Positions 1-7,535 of a stretch of DNA of 64,000 nt are shown here, in pieces. Made by a program: the position numbers and the translations under genes. Under the pieces are notes generated by a model that ran no database searches, had not been told where the DNA came from, and was given only the letters and a program-made list of their open reading frames with translations. Positions within the stretch are counted from its first letter, which is position 1, and each line of letters opens with the position of its first letter. This DNA comes from Domibacillus antri (GTDB lineage: Bacteria; Bacillota; Bacilli; Bacillales; Domibacillaceae): assembly GCF_001936625.1 (NCBI RefSeq), contig NZ_MSDU01000003.1, positions 62,001 through 126,000 of the forward strand, written 5' to 3'.

Positions 1-56
1 AATGATCCAACGCCCGCAAGTGCAGTATATATCCCATATTTAGTTCTTTTTTTCAC
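1..56 (-). CDS. Start of a minus-strand gene cut by the window edge
   Basis: A GTG at 54-56 is preceded by a strong AGGAGG-type ribosome binding site at about 63-70 on the minus strand. It opens a frame with a Lys/Arg-rich start (V-K-K-R-T-K-Y) followed by small and hydrophobic residues, as at the beginning of a signal peptide. Only about 18 codons are inside the window, so the product cannot be named. Downstream of it (outside the window) lies the rest of the island. Confidence 0.5.
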   Translation of the reverse strand, partial: MKKRTKYGIYTALAGVGS

Positions 57-183
57 TTCGTTACCTCCTTTTCGAAAGATTATAGTCAAATGTTACTTTA
101 TTTTTCACTTTAAACAAATAGATTTCATGTTCTATATTGCTCAATAAGTTTATGTATTATATTCATTGAAAAAGAAAATATAA

Positions 184-212
184 AAAGACCTTCGCTAAAA
201 GCGAAGGTCTTT
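184..212 (-). terminator. Rho-independent terminator after the SLH gene
   Basis: A perfect 12-bp inverted repeat (arms 184-195 and 201-212, 5-nt loop) lies 5 bp beyond the stop codon of the SLH gene. It is followed on the minus strand by a T-rich stretch. Confidence 0.85.
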
Positions 213-217
213 AAAAC

Positions 218-1291
218 TTATTTCTTTTTACCAACTTCAAGGTAGACGCTTGCATCTGCTGGACTATATGAAGCCTTGACGGTTCTTCCGTTTGCAGTAA
301 ACCGCTCTGGAATGTCATTGTTCTCGAAATAGTTCCACACACGCTGTGCGTCCGCTCCGAAGTACAGCTTGAACAGCTCTTTGGAAACAATTGGGATTCG
401 GTAGCCTTCAGCAAGACCAGTATCACGCCACATATAGAATTTTATTCCTGCTTCAAAAGGAGCATCAGTACCCTGACCAACTACTTGAATAGCACCTGTT
501 TTACCTTTAATAGAATACATTCTACCACCATCAGCAAAACCAAGTTCATCTTGTAGAGTAGCCAAGTTAGTTGCATGGTCAGGACTCCAAGTTGACTCCA
601 ACACCGGAGCTGTCCAACCATCAGGATATACTTTACCCGTTGGTTCAGTTGATACAGGTGGGGTAGGGGTGGTGCGATAAGATTCATCCAAGGTTCTTGC
701 CATCATGACAGCAAACTGCACTCGTGACAGATAATCAACACCACCAAACGTTCCATTCGAATACCCCATTGTGACTTGATTTTTAGCCAATCCCTGCACA
801 TATGGATACGCCCAATGCGTTTTCGGAATGTCCGAAAATTGTTCATTTGATGTTCCTGTTAAATCATAGGCGAGAGAGAGAATTTTTGCCATTTGAGCGC
901 GAGTTAACACGCCATTCGGGTCAAAGACTTTTTCGCCTTTTGCATTTACTTTTCCACTAATAATGCCAAGTTCAACCGCTTTTGCCACTTCATTGTACCC
1001 GCTTCTGCCAGGTTTTACATCGGCAAATCCAGGGTTTGGAACATTAGAGAAATCTTTAATTCCTTTTTCACGTAACATCATTTGAACAGCTTGCAGTCGA
1101 GTAATAGATTTTCCAGGCTTGAAATCGCCATCCTGATACCCGTAGATGATTTCTTTACCTGTTAGGAATTGAACTTCATTGTATGCCCAATGAGATGTAG
1201 GCACGTCTTTGAATTTGGTTTGTGCAAGTGTCTCCGAACTCAGAACCACAACGAATGCAAGAGCTATGAGACCTGAAAGAACCTTTTTCAT
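218..1291 (-). CDS. Secreted S-layer-homology (SLH) domain protein
   Basis: 357 residues. Residues 1-23 are a typical signal peptide ending in L-A-Q. Three SLH-type repeats follow (about 26-68, 85-130 and 150-195), each with the F-x-D-V/I-x-x-x-H/Y-W-A-Y and G-Y-x-x-G-x-F patterns. SLH repeats bind pyruvylated secondary cell-wall polymer, so the protein is expected on the cell surface. A Pro/Thr linker (about 208-218) leads to a C-terminal domain of about 140 residues that I do not recognise. The start is the ATG at 1291, with a GAGGAA ribosome binding site about 10 bp upstream. It is monocistronic, with its own terminator. SLH proteins are common cargo in Bacillaceae; the role inside this island is unknown. 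Confidence 0.85.
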   Translation of the reverse strand: MKKVLSGLIALAFVVVLSSETLAQTKFKDVPTSHWAYNEVQFLTGKEIIYGYQDGDFKPGKSITRLQAVQMMLREKGIKDFSNVPNPGFADVKPGRSGYNEVAKAVELGIISGKVNAKGEKVFDPNGVLTRAQMAKILSLAYDLTGTSNEQFSDIPKTHWAYPYVQGLAKNQVTMGYSNGTFGGVDYLSRVQFAVMMARTLDESYRTTPTPPVSTEPTGKVYPDGWTAPVLESTWSPDHATNLATLQDELGFADGGRMYSIKGKTGAIQVVGQGTDAPFEAGIKFYMWRDTGLAEGYRIPIVSKELFKLYFGADAQRVWNYFENNDIPERFTANGRTVKASYSPADASVYLEVGKKK

Positions 1292-1378
1292 TGATGCATT
1301 TCCTCGTTTCCTGTAGTGAATTTGAATACATTACCGATTATCAAACATGCTCCCTGTTTCATACAGTAAGATAATTGT

Positions 1379-1391
1379 CACAGAATCTGTG
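1379..1391. promoter_or_regulatory. Palindrome upstream of the SLH gene
   Basis: A perfect 13-bp palindrome (CACAGA-a-TCTGTG) lies about 90 bp upstream of the SLH start. On the minus strand a TTGACT (1420-1425) and an AT-rich TATTTA (1395-1400) sit just upstream of it, but their spacing of 19 bp is long. It could be an operator or promoter region. The rest of 1292-1530 shows no gene. Confidence 0.3.
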
Positions 1392-1530
1392 TTATAAATA
1401 GAAGGTCACATAGTCTGGTAGTCAAGAAAATATACCCATATACAAGCTAATTTTACCATATTCCACCTCTAAGAAACGATTACTTTTCAACTAAATAATC
1501 TATTCAACATTATTCGACATCATCTGCATA

Positions 1531-1710
1531 CTATAAGTTGATATCTTCTCGACATATTCCTATTTTCAATAAACACTCCATGTTTAAACTGACCTCTTCA
1601 AAGTTCCTGTATGACTCCCCACTCCAAAAATTCAACGTCATCTCTTTCGAATCATCAGAAGAATTGACCACGACATGAACATTTTTCAGCATTTTGTAGT
1701 ATTTGGTCAT
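1531..1710 (-). CDS. Small protein of 59 residues, unknown
   Basis: An ATG at 1710 is preceded by an AAAGGAG ribosome binding site about 8 bp upstream and opens a 59-codon frame ending in TAG at 1531. The product is soluble-looking and mixed in charge, starting M-T-K-Y-Y-K and ending D-I-N-L. It is the last member of a run of small minus-strand frames (1531-2565) that are closely spaced or overlapping and look co-transcribed. No family is recognised. Confidence 0.55.
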   Translation of the reverse strand: MTKYYKMLKNVHVVVNSSDDSKEMTLNFWSGESYRNFEEVSLNMECLLKIGICREDINL

Positions 1711-1726
1711 ACCATAGACTCCTTTG

Positions 1727-1923
1727 TCAGTTCGTCAACATCGCATTGTTTATCAGCAGATTCATTGTGTCGATGCACTCTCTTTGGTTTATATCGGAGT
1801 CTGTTTCCAAAACCATACGCAATAGCTTCACATAGTACGAGAGCTGGTCATCATTCAAGAATCCATAACAACCTGTTCCAATTCATCAAGAACGCTGTTG
1901 AATTGCGTGTTCAAAGTTTCCAT
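1727..1923 (-). pseudogene. Small gene broken by a frameshift
   Basis: A good ribosome binding site (GGAGGGA) precedes an ATG at 1923 that opens M-E-T-L-N-T-Q-F, but this frame stops after 22 codons at 1855. An overlapping frame continues from 1861 to the TGA at 1727 with clearly protein-like sequence (L-N-D-D-Q-L-S-Y-Y-V-K-L-L). The two halves together would give about 65 residues. The break near 1855-1863 is a net -1 shift. It could be a mutation, a sequencing error or, less likely, programmed frameshifting. Confidence 0.5.
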
Positions 1924-1948
1924 CACATTCCCTCCAATATTGTCTGTT

Positions 1949-2218
1949 TTACTTGTCCCGACCTAATAGAAAGTCGACATTCATGCTGTTCTCCACCAGA
2001 ACTGCTGTATCGAAATTCACTCCGTTTGACCATACGAGCGTCCCACTTATCTCAGAAATTCTCAATGACAGGATCGTATTCACATCGTCTCGTAATTCGC
2101 TAAACTTCCCCTCGTCATTCCGCAAAAATTCCTTCATATCCAAAAGCCAGTATTCCACATGATTCACTTCCATGATTAACTTGAATGTCCTACATGCAAA
2201 TACAGCAGTGATTTTCAT
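1949..2218 (-). CDS. Hypothetical protein of 89 residues
   Basis: Starts at ATG 2218 with a GGGGTGG-like ribosome binding site. It overlaps the end of the upstream frame (2190-2396) by 29 bp, which suggests translational coupling. The sequence has an alternating hydrophobic/charged pattern (for example V-E-Y-W-L-L-D-M-K-E-F-L and R-D-D-V-N-T-I-L-S-L) consistent with a small folded alpha/beta protein. No signal peptide or membrane segment is seen. I do not recognise the family. An opposite-strand frame over the same bases is judged a shadow. Confidence 0.55.
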   Translation of the reverse strand: MKITAVFACRTFKLIMEVNHVEYWLLDMKEFLRNDEGKFSELRDDVNTILSLRISEISGTLVWSNGVNFDTAVLVENSMNVDFLLGRDK

Positions 2219-2396
2219 GAGTTAACCACCCCTTAGCCAATGATAAAGATTTTAATATAATGACCACTTTGCGTCTTCTGTTCAGATAATCCAACAGTGC
2301 TTTCGTATCCCTTTTTCTTTTTACACTTCTTGTGCTAATAGTTGGAATCGGCACAGAAAAACGTGATTTCCTCACAATTCTTCTTTTACGACTCAT
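2190..2396 (-). CDS. Small, very basic hypothetical protein
   Basis: 68 residues starting M-S-R-K-R-R, with many Arg and Lys, which suggests nucleic-acid contact. The ribosome binding site is weak (GAGGGTAA). It lies between the 2425-2565 frame and the 89-residue gene and overlaps the latter. No family is recognised; moderate doubt that it is real. Confidence 0.4.
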   Translation of the reverse strand: MSRKRRIVRKSRFSVPIPTISTRSVKRKRDTKALLDYLNRRRKVVIILKSLSLAKGWLTHENHCCICM

Positions 2397-2424
2397 AAGT
2401 TACCCTCTTCCTTCCCACTTATAG

Positions 2425-2565
2425 TTAGAAGCCTCTTTTTGATAAGAGGCGAAGAACCTTCTGATTAGCATCTTTTAAAGTTTGGTTCACCATAAGCTCT
2501 ATGGGAACCTCCATTGCTCGTCTATTTGGATTTTGACACTTTGCTCGAGCCTTTATTTTTCTCAA
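2425..2565 (-). CDS. Possible 46-residue basic peptide, TTG start
   Basis: The frame opens with a TTG at 2565 behind AAAGGGTGA and ends with TAA at 2425. The product is Lys/Arg-rich with an amphipathic C-terminal half (V-N-Q-T-L-K-D-A-N-Q-K-V-L-R). Upstream frames here are short and interrupted, so this may instead be the tail of a decayed gene. A GCCTCTT/AAGAGGC hairpin at its end (2431-2450) overlaps the coding bases. Confidence 0.35.
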   Translation of the reverse strand: MRKIKARAKCQNPNRRAMEVPIELMVNQTLKDANQKVLRLLSKRGF

Positions 2566-2699
2566 TCTTCATCACCCTTTTCTCGCATTCTGCATTTCAT
2601 CTGTTTGCACATCCCTTTAGCTAATAAGTACGCAACATTTAGACAAGCCTCCTCAAAACAGGTTTACAGGATTTAATAACAACATGTTTTAGTCGCAAG

Positions 2700-2906
2700 T
2701 TATCTTTCCATCATTACATCAGATATAGTCTCTTTTACTGCCTTAAATTCTTCTTCTCTGGTAACTCCATTAAAGACATCTTCATCTTCATGAATTTTCA
2801 TGTCATCCAATAGCCATTCTTTAATGTCGTCACCTACACCGACCATATCTACCTGGTCAAACATCCTGTCCAAATTATCGTTAACCTGTGTTTTGTCGTT
2901 CTTCAT
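2700..2906 (-). CDS. Small acidic hypothetical protein
   Basis: 68 residues, rich in Asp, Glu and Met, starting M-K-N-D-K-T-Q-V. A GGAGG ribosome binding site lies 8 bp before the ATG at 2906. Such strongly acidic small proteins in mobile elements are sometimes DNA mimics or inhibitors, but nothing in the sequence proves that here. No family is recognised. The first gene upstream on the same strand is the 35-residue peptide at 3060-3167. Confidence 0.55.
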   Translation of the reverse strand: MKNDKTQVNDNLDRMFDQVDMVGVGDDIKEWLLDDMKIHEDEDVFNGVTREEEFKAVKETISDVMMER

Positions 2907-3059
2907 AGTTCTCGCCTCCTGCTACTACAATTTTTTTCTGTCCAACATAAGTCGGTAGTTACAGTTTGGAATATATCAATATTGTCTCAATTAGCAGCGA
3001 GGATTAGCTTAAATATCTTTGTAGTAAATACTTGAACTATTCCACTACCATCTAATAAT

Positions 3060-3167
3060 TCAACCGATTAAAACATATTTAATAAAATAAGAACCGGCTA
3101 AAGCAGTGACAATCATCAGAGAATCACCAATGATTTCAACTAATAAATTTTGAATTTTACCCTTCAC
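3060..3167 (-). CDS. 35-residue single-span membrane peptide
   Basis: A GTG at 3167 with a GAAGGTG ribosome binding site 7 bp upstream opens a 35-codon frame ending in TGA at 3060. A Lys-containing N-terminus is followed by one hydrophobic stretch of about 20 residues (I-I-G-D-S-L-M-I-V-T-A-L-A-G, then Y-V-L-I-G). It resembles small membrane peptides such as type I toxins or holin-like peptides in size and layout only; no family is recognised. Nothing is seen between it and the terminator at 3214. Confidence 0.4.
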   Translation of the reverse strand: MKGKIQNLLVEIIGDSLMIVTALAGSYFIKYVLIG

Positions 3168-3213
3168 TCGTTTCACCTTCTTTCAATAGTGTTTGAAAAC
3201 AAACCATATAAAA

Positions 3214-3239
3214 AACGCTCAGTCGGGTGACTAAGCGTT
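3214..3239 (-). terminator. Hairpin terminator, repeated at 14201
   Basis: Arms AACGCT+AGTC and GACT+AGCGTT form a 10-bp stem with one mismatch and a GGGT loop. On the minus strand it is followed by a TTTTTT run, fitting termination of the 3376-3591 gene. The 3' half with its downstream sequence recurs almost unchanged at 14201-14243. Confidence 0.65.
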
Positions 3240-3375
3240 GGTTAGAAATTTTTTTATTGAGTTGTGGTTTCGGAAATTTTCCATAGGAATCCCAACCTCT
3301 TAAAAAATCTATTATTTGACTTCATCATATTTCTTTTCTACTTGAAAATCAATTATTAGATAGACAGGATGCAAA

Positions 3376-3591
3376 TCAATCCTCTTCAATACATGGAGAG
3401 ATTAGAATTTGCAATCCTTTTTCTTCTCCATAATCCCACAGTTTCACAGACGGATAACTTCCCTCTGGTAATATGAATGTTCGTTCTTCTAAATGCTGAA
3501 TCGGACTCTCACTTCCCAAACAGCCATGGGTGAAACAAGCTGGATGAGGATACACAATCCTTCCTGTATCGTTTAAGAAAACAAATTTCAT
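3376..3591 (-). CDS. Small conserved-looking protein (71 residues), intact copy
   Basis: Starts M-K-F-V-F-L-N-D-T-G-R-I-V-Y and ends with an acidic E-E-D tail. Marked features are two Cys in the first half (C-F-T-H-G-C), the stretch H-L-E-E-R-x-F-I-L-P-E-G-S-Y-P and W-D-Y-G-x-x-K-G-L-Q-I-L-I. The ribosome binding site is GAGAGGAG, about 12 bp from the ATG. Similar small proteins of unknown function are, to my memory, scattered in Bacillaceae. A frameshifted second copy lies at 14359-14570. About 180 bp of AT-rich DNA upstream (3600-3780) contains no gene. Confidence 0.65.
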   Translation of the reverse strand: MKFVFLNDTGRIVYPHPACFTHGCLGSESPIQHLEERTFILPEGSYPSVKLWDYGEEKGLQILISPCIEED

Positions 3592-3789
3592 TGTATGAAA
3601 AGTCTCCTCTCAAGGATTCGATTTCTTTAGTTCGCTTAATAAATACTTTTTACTTATTACAATATTTAATTTCACTAATCAACAAAAGTACAATATACTG
3701 TTCTAACTGCTCTTGCTACTGCCTTTAAGTATTTTTTCTATTTTTTCTTGGTTCGTTGATGTTTCCCCCTAATATGTAATCGTTATTAT

Positions 3790-4365
3790 CTACTTCCCTA
3801 TAACTGTTGTAATAAAATACTTTTCTGTTCCACTTAAATCTTTCCACTCAATTTTATACTTATTATTAAGCTGATAAGTAATATCCTTTTTACCAGTCGG
3901 CTTTTGAATTGTTCCCTTTAGCAACTTTTCTTTTCTAAAAAGACGGTAAATCCCTTCGTCACCATTGTTGTTGTAAAATAACGGGTTATTCGCAACAACT
4001 AAACAATATGAATCTGAAAAACCTGCATCAACCAATTCTTCGAGAAACTTGATATCTTTACATATTGAAAACATCTGCTCTGGAAACTGACCATTTGTTG
4101 GATTCTTAATTTCAATACAGTGCCTTTCCTTCTTATCAGGGTTAAAGACAACAATATCCATTTCCTTTTTAAGAAAGTTCTCTTTATCCAAACCAAAATA
4201 ACTGATGTTCCGTTCTAATTGAATCTTATATTCTATTGGTAGATTAGCTCTTAGAAAAATTGCCAATTCAAACTGGATACTGTACTCATTGTAAATTTCT
4301 ATATTGCCACTTGAAACCTGGTCCATAAACTCGCCTAATTGTGCTTGTATAACCAAACCCATCAC
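3790..4365 (-). CDS. PD-(D/E)XK-like nuclease candidate
   Basis: 191 residues. An acidic helix residue (about E33), D70 in K-K-E-M-D-I-V-V-F and the E85-I-K87 motif on the next strand form the arrangement typical of PD-(D/E)XK nuclease folds. It is translationally coupled to 4362-5018 by a 4-bp ATGA overlap, so both products are probably needed in similar amounts. There is no signal peptide or membrane segment. The family is not recognised; the nuclease call is from the motif only. Its position among defence-type genes fits a restriction or abortive-infection role, which is inference. Confidence 0.5.
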   Translation of the reverse strand: MMGLVIQAQLGEFMDQVSSGNIEIYNEYSIQFELAIFLRANLPIEYKIQLERNISYFGLDKENFLKKEMDIVVFNPDKKERHCIEIKNPTNGQFPEQMFSICKDIKFLEELVDAGFSDSYCLVVANNPLFYNNNGDEGIYRLFRKEKLLKGTIQKPTGKKDITYQLNNKYKIEWKDLSGTEKYFITTVIGK

Positions 4366-5018
4366 CCTTTTACACCATTAGTAACTATTTCATTATTTTG
4401 AAAAGGAATATACTCTTCATTAAAACACATATACCAGTACCCAGAATCATCTTGTTTACAGATAGCACTTCTAACTTCTTTCAATCCTTTTGGATTAAAG
4501 CTATACGCACAAACTCGCTCTAAATCAAACTCGGCATCATAATAGCGATAAATCATTAAGCAATTTGACTTTTGAACTATATTCTTTTGCAGAACTAATT
4601 CGTTTAGATAATGAATCCTTTCTGCTGATTCTATATACTGTATCCCTATTACATTATGAGGAATATACTCTTTATCTGTTTGTGAAAATAGCTTTTCAAT
4701 TGTATCTTCATCTTTGTTCCAGGCATTTTCTCGTTCTAAATGCAAAGCAAGAAATAAAAAATGTTCATCATCAATTCGAGCATCCCACTTCCACCAAGAT
4801 AAATCCATCGGTCTGGAACGTCCTTTTATCTTATCAAATTTAGAATCTTCTACAAATGCACTGAAGCCAAGCATCTCGCCAAGATTAGCAAAATAATCTA
4901 TTTCTCTTTTGGTGAACATGGAGCGATTATGTAATTGAGATAAATTCATTCTTCGATAATTCCGTACATACCCCTCTAAGAACTGCATAAGATTGAAATA
5001 TTGTTTTTCCAAACGCAT
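4362..5018 (-). CDS. Hypothetical protein, first gene of a coupled pair
   Basis: 218 residues, starting at the ATG at 5018 behind AAAGGTAG. It contains D72 in P-M-D-L-S-W-W and, about 20 residues later, an A-L-H-L-E95-R-E97 strand, which could be a second divergent PD-(D/E)XK-like core. The rest is helical and Tyr-rich with no known motif. It overlaps the downstream nuclease candidate by 4 bp. The divergent gene at 5133 starts 115 bp away, so the two directions probably share a promoter region. Function unknown. Confidence 0.5.
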   Translation of the reverse strand: MRLEKQYFNLMQFLEGYVRNYRRMNLSQLHNRSMFTKREIDYFANLGEMLGFSAFVEDSKFDKIKGRSRPMDLSWWKWDARIDDEHFLFLALHLERENAWNKDEDTIEKLFSQTDKEYIPHNVIGIQYIESAERIHYLNELVLQKNIVQKSNCLMIYRYYDAEFDLERVCAYSFNPKGLKEVRSAICKQDDSGYWYMCFNEEYIPFQNNEIVTNGVKG

Positions 5019-5132
5019 CTACCTTTCTTTGTATCAAATATATTGAAATTACAAACTCACTTGTTATTATTCTATGTTATTATTTGGTATTAAGAAAGCT
5101 GTATAGTCAAAAATAACTATGGAGGAATAACT

Positions 5133-5621
5133 ATGCCTAATACTGACTGGTCAAAACTTAGTTCATTACAGTTAGGAAGATATGCGGAATACTTCACAAA
5201 AATGGAGTTTGCATCTTATGGATGTGATGTTTATACATCGGAAGTGGATGACCATGGAATAGATTTTATTGTAAAAGATAAGAATGACCGTTTCTGTGAG
5301 ATTCAAGTAAAGTCCCTTAGAGGGACGAATTATGTGTTTATGAAAAAAAGCAAGTTCGACATTACTAATAAAAATCTATATTTGGCTCTATTAGTTTTTA
5401 ATGGCGGGAAAATACCAGATGTTTTTCTTATACCAGCACAAGCATGGGAAGTACCTAATGAGATATTTGTTGATAGAAATTATGATAAACCAGGCCAAAA
5501 AAGTAAACCAGAATACGGAATAAATATATCTGAAAAGAACTACTCCATACTTGAAATCTTTAAATTTGAGGATTCGATTAATGACTTTCTGAAATTTGAG
5601 AAGGATAATATCTCTTTCTAA
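5133..5621 (+). CDS. DUF4365-like / PD-(D/E)XK-type protein
   Basis: 162 residues with a TGGAGGAATAACT-ATG start. The N-terminal part has L-G-R-Y-A-E-Y-F (helix with Glu), then D-D-H-G-I-D44-F-I-V and E56-I-Q-V-K60, matching the D...(E/Q)xK core of DUF4365 and related PD-(D/E)XK proteins, which occur with restriction and defence systems. It is the only plus-strand gene in this part of the island and ends at an imperfect hairpin. A decayed second copy of its C-terminal half lies at 13982-14180. Catalytic activity is inferred from motif only. Confidence 0.6.
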   Translation: MPNTDWSKLSSLQLGRYAEYFTKMEFASYGCDVYTSEVDDHGIDFIVKDKNDRFCEIQVKSLRGTNYVFMKKSKFDITNKNLYLALLVFNGGKIPDVFLIPAQAWEVPNEIFVDRNYDKPGQKSKPEYGINISEKNYSILEIFKFEDSINDFLKFEKDNISF

Positions 5622-5624
5622 ACT

Positions 5625-5650
5625 GAGCAGAGGTCTTAAAACCCCTGTTC
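5625..5650 (+). terminator. Imperfect hairpin after the DUF4365-like gene
   Basis: Arms GAGCAGAGG and CCCCTGTTC pair with one mismatch and one G-U, 4 bp past the stop, and are followed by AAATTTTC. Confidence 0.45.
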
Positions 5651-6200
5651 AAATTTTCTCCCTCCTTGTTCCTTTTATTTATGGGTGTATATCCTGTTAG
5701 TAATTCGATCTTTTTCTTACGCTTTCTTCCAACTATATTCTCTTTATTCTCAACGTTGTACCCGTCAAATTAAGTCCTTCCCTCCAGCCATTGGTAGAAT
5801 CACTAACTTCGGTGATTTCAATTTCCGCCCGTGTCAGGAAATGTTTCACTTGACCAATAAAACAACTTATTAGTCATCTAAGGAAGAACTTAATTTTGCA
5901 GGTACATCTACCACTGTTAAATAAGCGAAAAAGAACATCTTATGATTCTAAGTCGTTTCCTTGTACCTTCCTTATCCCTCTATTTTGTTCATACATAATA
6001 ATCTTTGTCCCTTTTACTCTCCTATTCAGCTCCTCCTCATCCTTTGCTCCGCTTGCTCTCACGCTCTTTCTCCACCTCTCTCCCTTGTCCCGCCTGCCTT
6101 TTCACGCTTTCTTTCTCACTTTCAAACCGTAGGTTTGTCGAGCTCTTCCCCATGCTTTTTCTCAAGCCTTTTCCTTCTGCTTTCTTGGGTTCATGTACAA
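5651..6200. repeat. Gene-free, pyrimidine-rich region, copy 1
   Basis: No convincing gene: overlapping frames on both strands are low-complexity. From about 5990 the plus strand is strongly C/T-rich. It includes the segment TTTGCTCCGCTTGCTCTCAC near 6041, which recurs at about 9714, and CAAACCGTAGGTTTG near 6124, related to AAACCGAAGGTTT at about 9630. This looks like a non-coding or decayed repeat of the island. Confidence 0.5.
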
Positions 6201-6202
6201 AA

Positions 6203-6249
6203 AAGACCGAAGGTCTACCAGGCATTTCACCTGATTTTGCTTCGGTCTT
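6203..6249 (-). terminator. Two-tier hairpin terminator, repeated at 9298
   Basis: Outer arms AAGACCGAAG/CTTCGGTCTT enclose an inner CAGG/CCTG stem. On the minus strand a TTTTTT run follows, so it can end transcription of the CBASS-like operon about 100 bp downstream of its last stop codon. A diverged copy with the same inner stem lies at 9298-9339. Confidence 0.6.
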
Positions 6250-6351
6250 GGACAGACTTTTTTATTTAAGGACAAAGATTATTAAGTGTGTACAAAGAAA
6301 AGCTATAAGATACAAGGAAGTCAACGGTTTAATACTGCCAACTTAAAACGT

Positions 6352-7494
6352 TCATATGTCTCCATTTCGATATTCCCTTAACAGTTGGTTAAAGACTTTA
6401 GCTGTTTTCAACTTTATTTGTACGTCTTTCTTCTCCAGTAAGTTATCAGATTCATCCCAAGAGATTGAATCTTCTTTTTTATCAATTAGTTCTTCAAGGA
6501 GCATTCTATTTGAATCAAGAAACTCCTCAAACAATTCTTTTTCAACAATATTTTTATAAATAATAATCCCGTCATATAAACTACTTCTCGCCCATAGTGC
6601 TTCATCGTCATTTGTTGAAAGGAATTCATGAAGAATATATTCCAAACTGTCCTTAATAAAGTATCTATAATAAAACATTCCGTTAGTTGAATGCCTCTCT
6701 CCAATAAAACCACTGTTTGGAACTACCGTTGTATATCTCCCGCTATCCAAAACTGCGAATTCTTGACTATATAAGTTTGTACCGAAATATCTTAGCTCTA
6801 AAATTCCATAGTATGTCTGTTGGTTAGTCATTAAATATGAGTAGAAGACAGGCTTTTTCTCCTCATAATTAGACAATAAGCAAACTGTAAATTCGGGACT
6901 ATAGATATTATAGTAAACATCCGCTTTCTGTCTCCACTCCTCTTTATTCCGCAATTTATTTTTAATTTGCTCCAAAGGAGGTTTATTTAGAAGAAAACGT
7001 TTCTTCCATAAATATTCTACATGATTGATATCCGCACTTTTATCAATATTAGTATTAGTGTCTCCAATACGAGTATAAATATGATAAGCCTTAAGAACTC
7101 TACCTTTACACTTGAATTCACTATTCAGGTAATAAGGAGTATCTGTGGTATTTTTAATGATAATCACGTCAATTGAACACTTATCGACTTGTAAAGAGTG
7201 CATTTCTATTGTTGGTCGAACTCCTCCAGCAAACTGTTTATCTTTTAGAAAATCGATTAAGTTTTGCTGATTTTTCCGATTAGTATCCCCTTCAGTACCT
7301 TTAATAACAAAGTTATCACTTACGCCCAAAATTATATACCCGTCTCTGTCTGCTCTATTATTTGCCATACAGATAATATCGTGTAATAAATTCGCATTAT
7401 TCTCATAATGATTTTCTTTAAAATCCCAATAGTCTCCTTCTCTTTTGAGAGCTATTAAATTCTTAATTTCTTCTAAAAGCGGAATCTCTAACAA
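6352..7494 (-). CDS. AlbA_2 (Schlafen-type) domain protein, CBASS neighbour
   Basis: 380 residues. Residues about 10-150 fit the AlbA_2 putative nucleic-acid-binding domain: E-G-D-Y-W-D-F-K-E, then L-L-H-D-I-I-C-M-A-N and G-Y-I-I-L-G-V, the usual E..FK and AN..GG-like/IIGV pattern. The C-terminal 230 residues are unrecognised and Tyr/Glu-rich. It is the last gene of a minus-strand run after the 4TM protein (41-bp gap) and the CD-NTase, ahead of a shared terminator. AlbA_2 proteins occur as regulators or effectors in defence loci; whether it belongs to the CBASS-like system or is a neighbour is not settled by the sequence. Confidence 0.6.
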   Translation of the reverse strand: MLEIPLLEEIKNLIALKREGDYWDFKENHYENNANLLHDIICMANNRADRDGYIILGVSDNFVIKGTEGDTNRKNQQNLIDFLKDKQFAGGVRPTIEMHSLQVDKCSIDVIIIKNTTDTPYYLNSEFKCKGRVLKAYHIYTRIGDTNTNIDKSADINHVEYLWKKRFLLNKPPLEQIKNKLRNKEEWRQKADVYYNIYSPEFTVCLLSNYEEKKPVFYSYLMTNQQTYYGILELRYFGTNLYSQEFAVLDSGRYTTVVPNSGFIGERHSTNGMFYYRYFIKDSLEYILHEFLSTNDDEALWARSSLYDGIIIYKNIVEKELFEEFLDSNRMLLEELIDKKEDSISWDESDNLLEKKDVQIKLKTAKVFNQLLREYRNGDI

Positions 7495-7535
7495 AATACC
7501 TCTCCTTTCTGACTAAAGAAAATTAAAGAAATAAA

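Noticed and set aside
1675-2103. 142-codon plus-strand frame
   Set aside because: It is opposite to several small minus-strand frames with good ribosome binding sites and has none itself; Cys/Ser/His-rich low-quality translation.
5896-6346. Overlapping plus-strand frames of 78-113 codons
   Set aside because: Ser/Leu/Phe-rich translations of a pyrimidine tract, several frames open at once, no ribosome binding sites.
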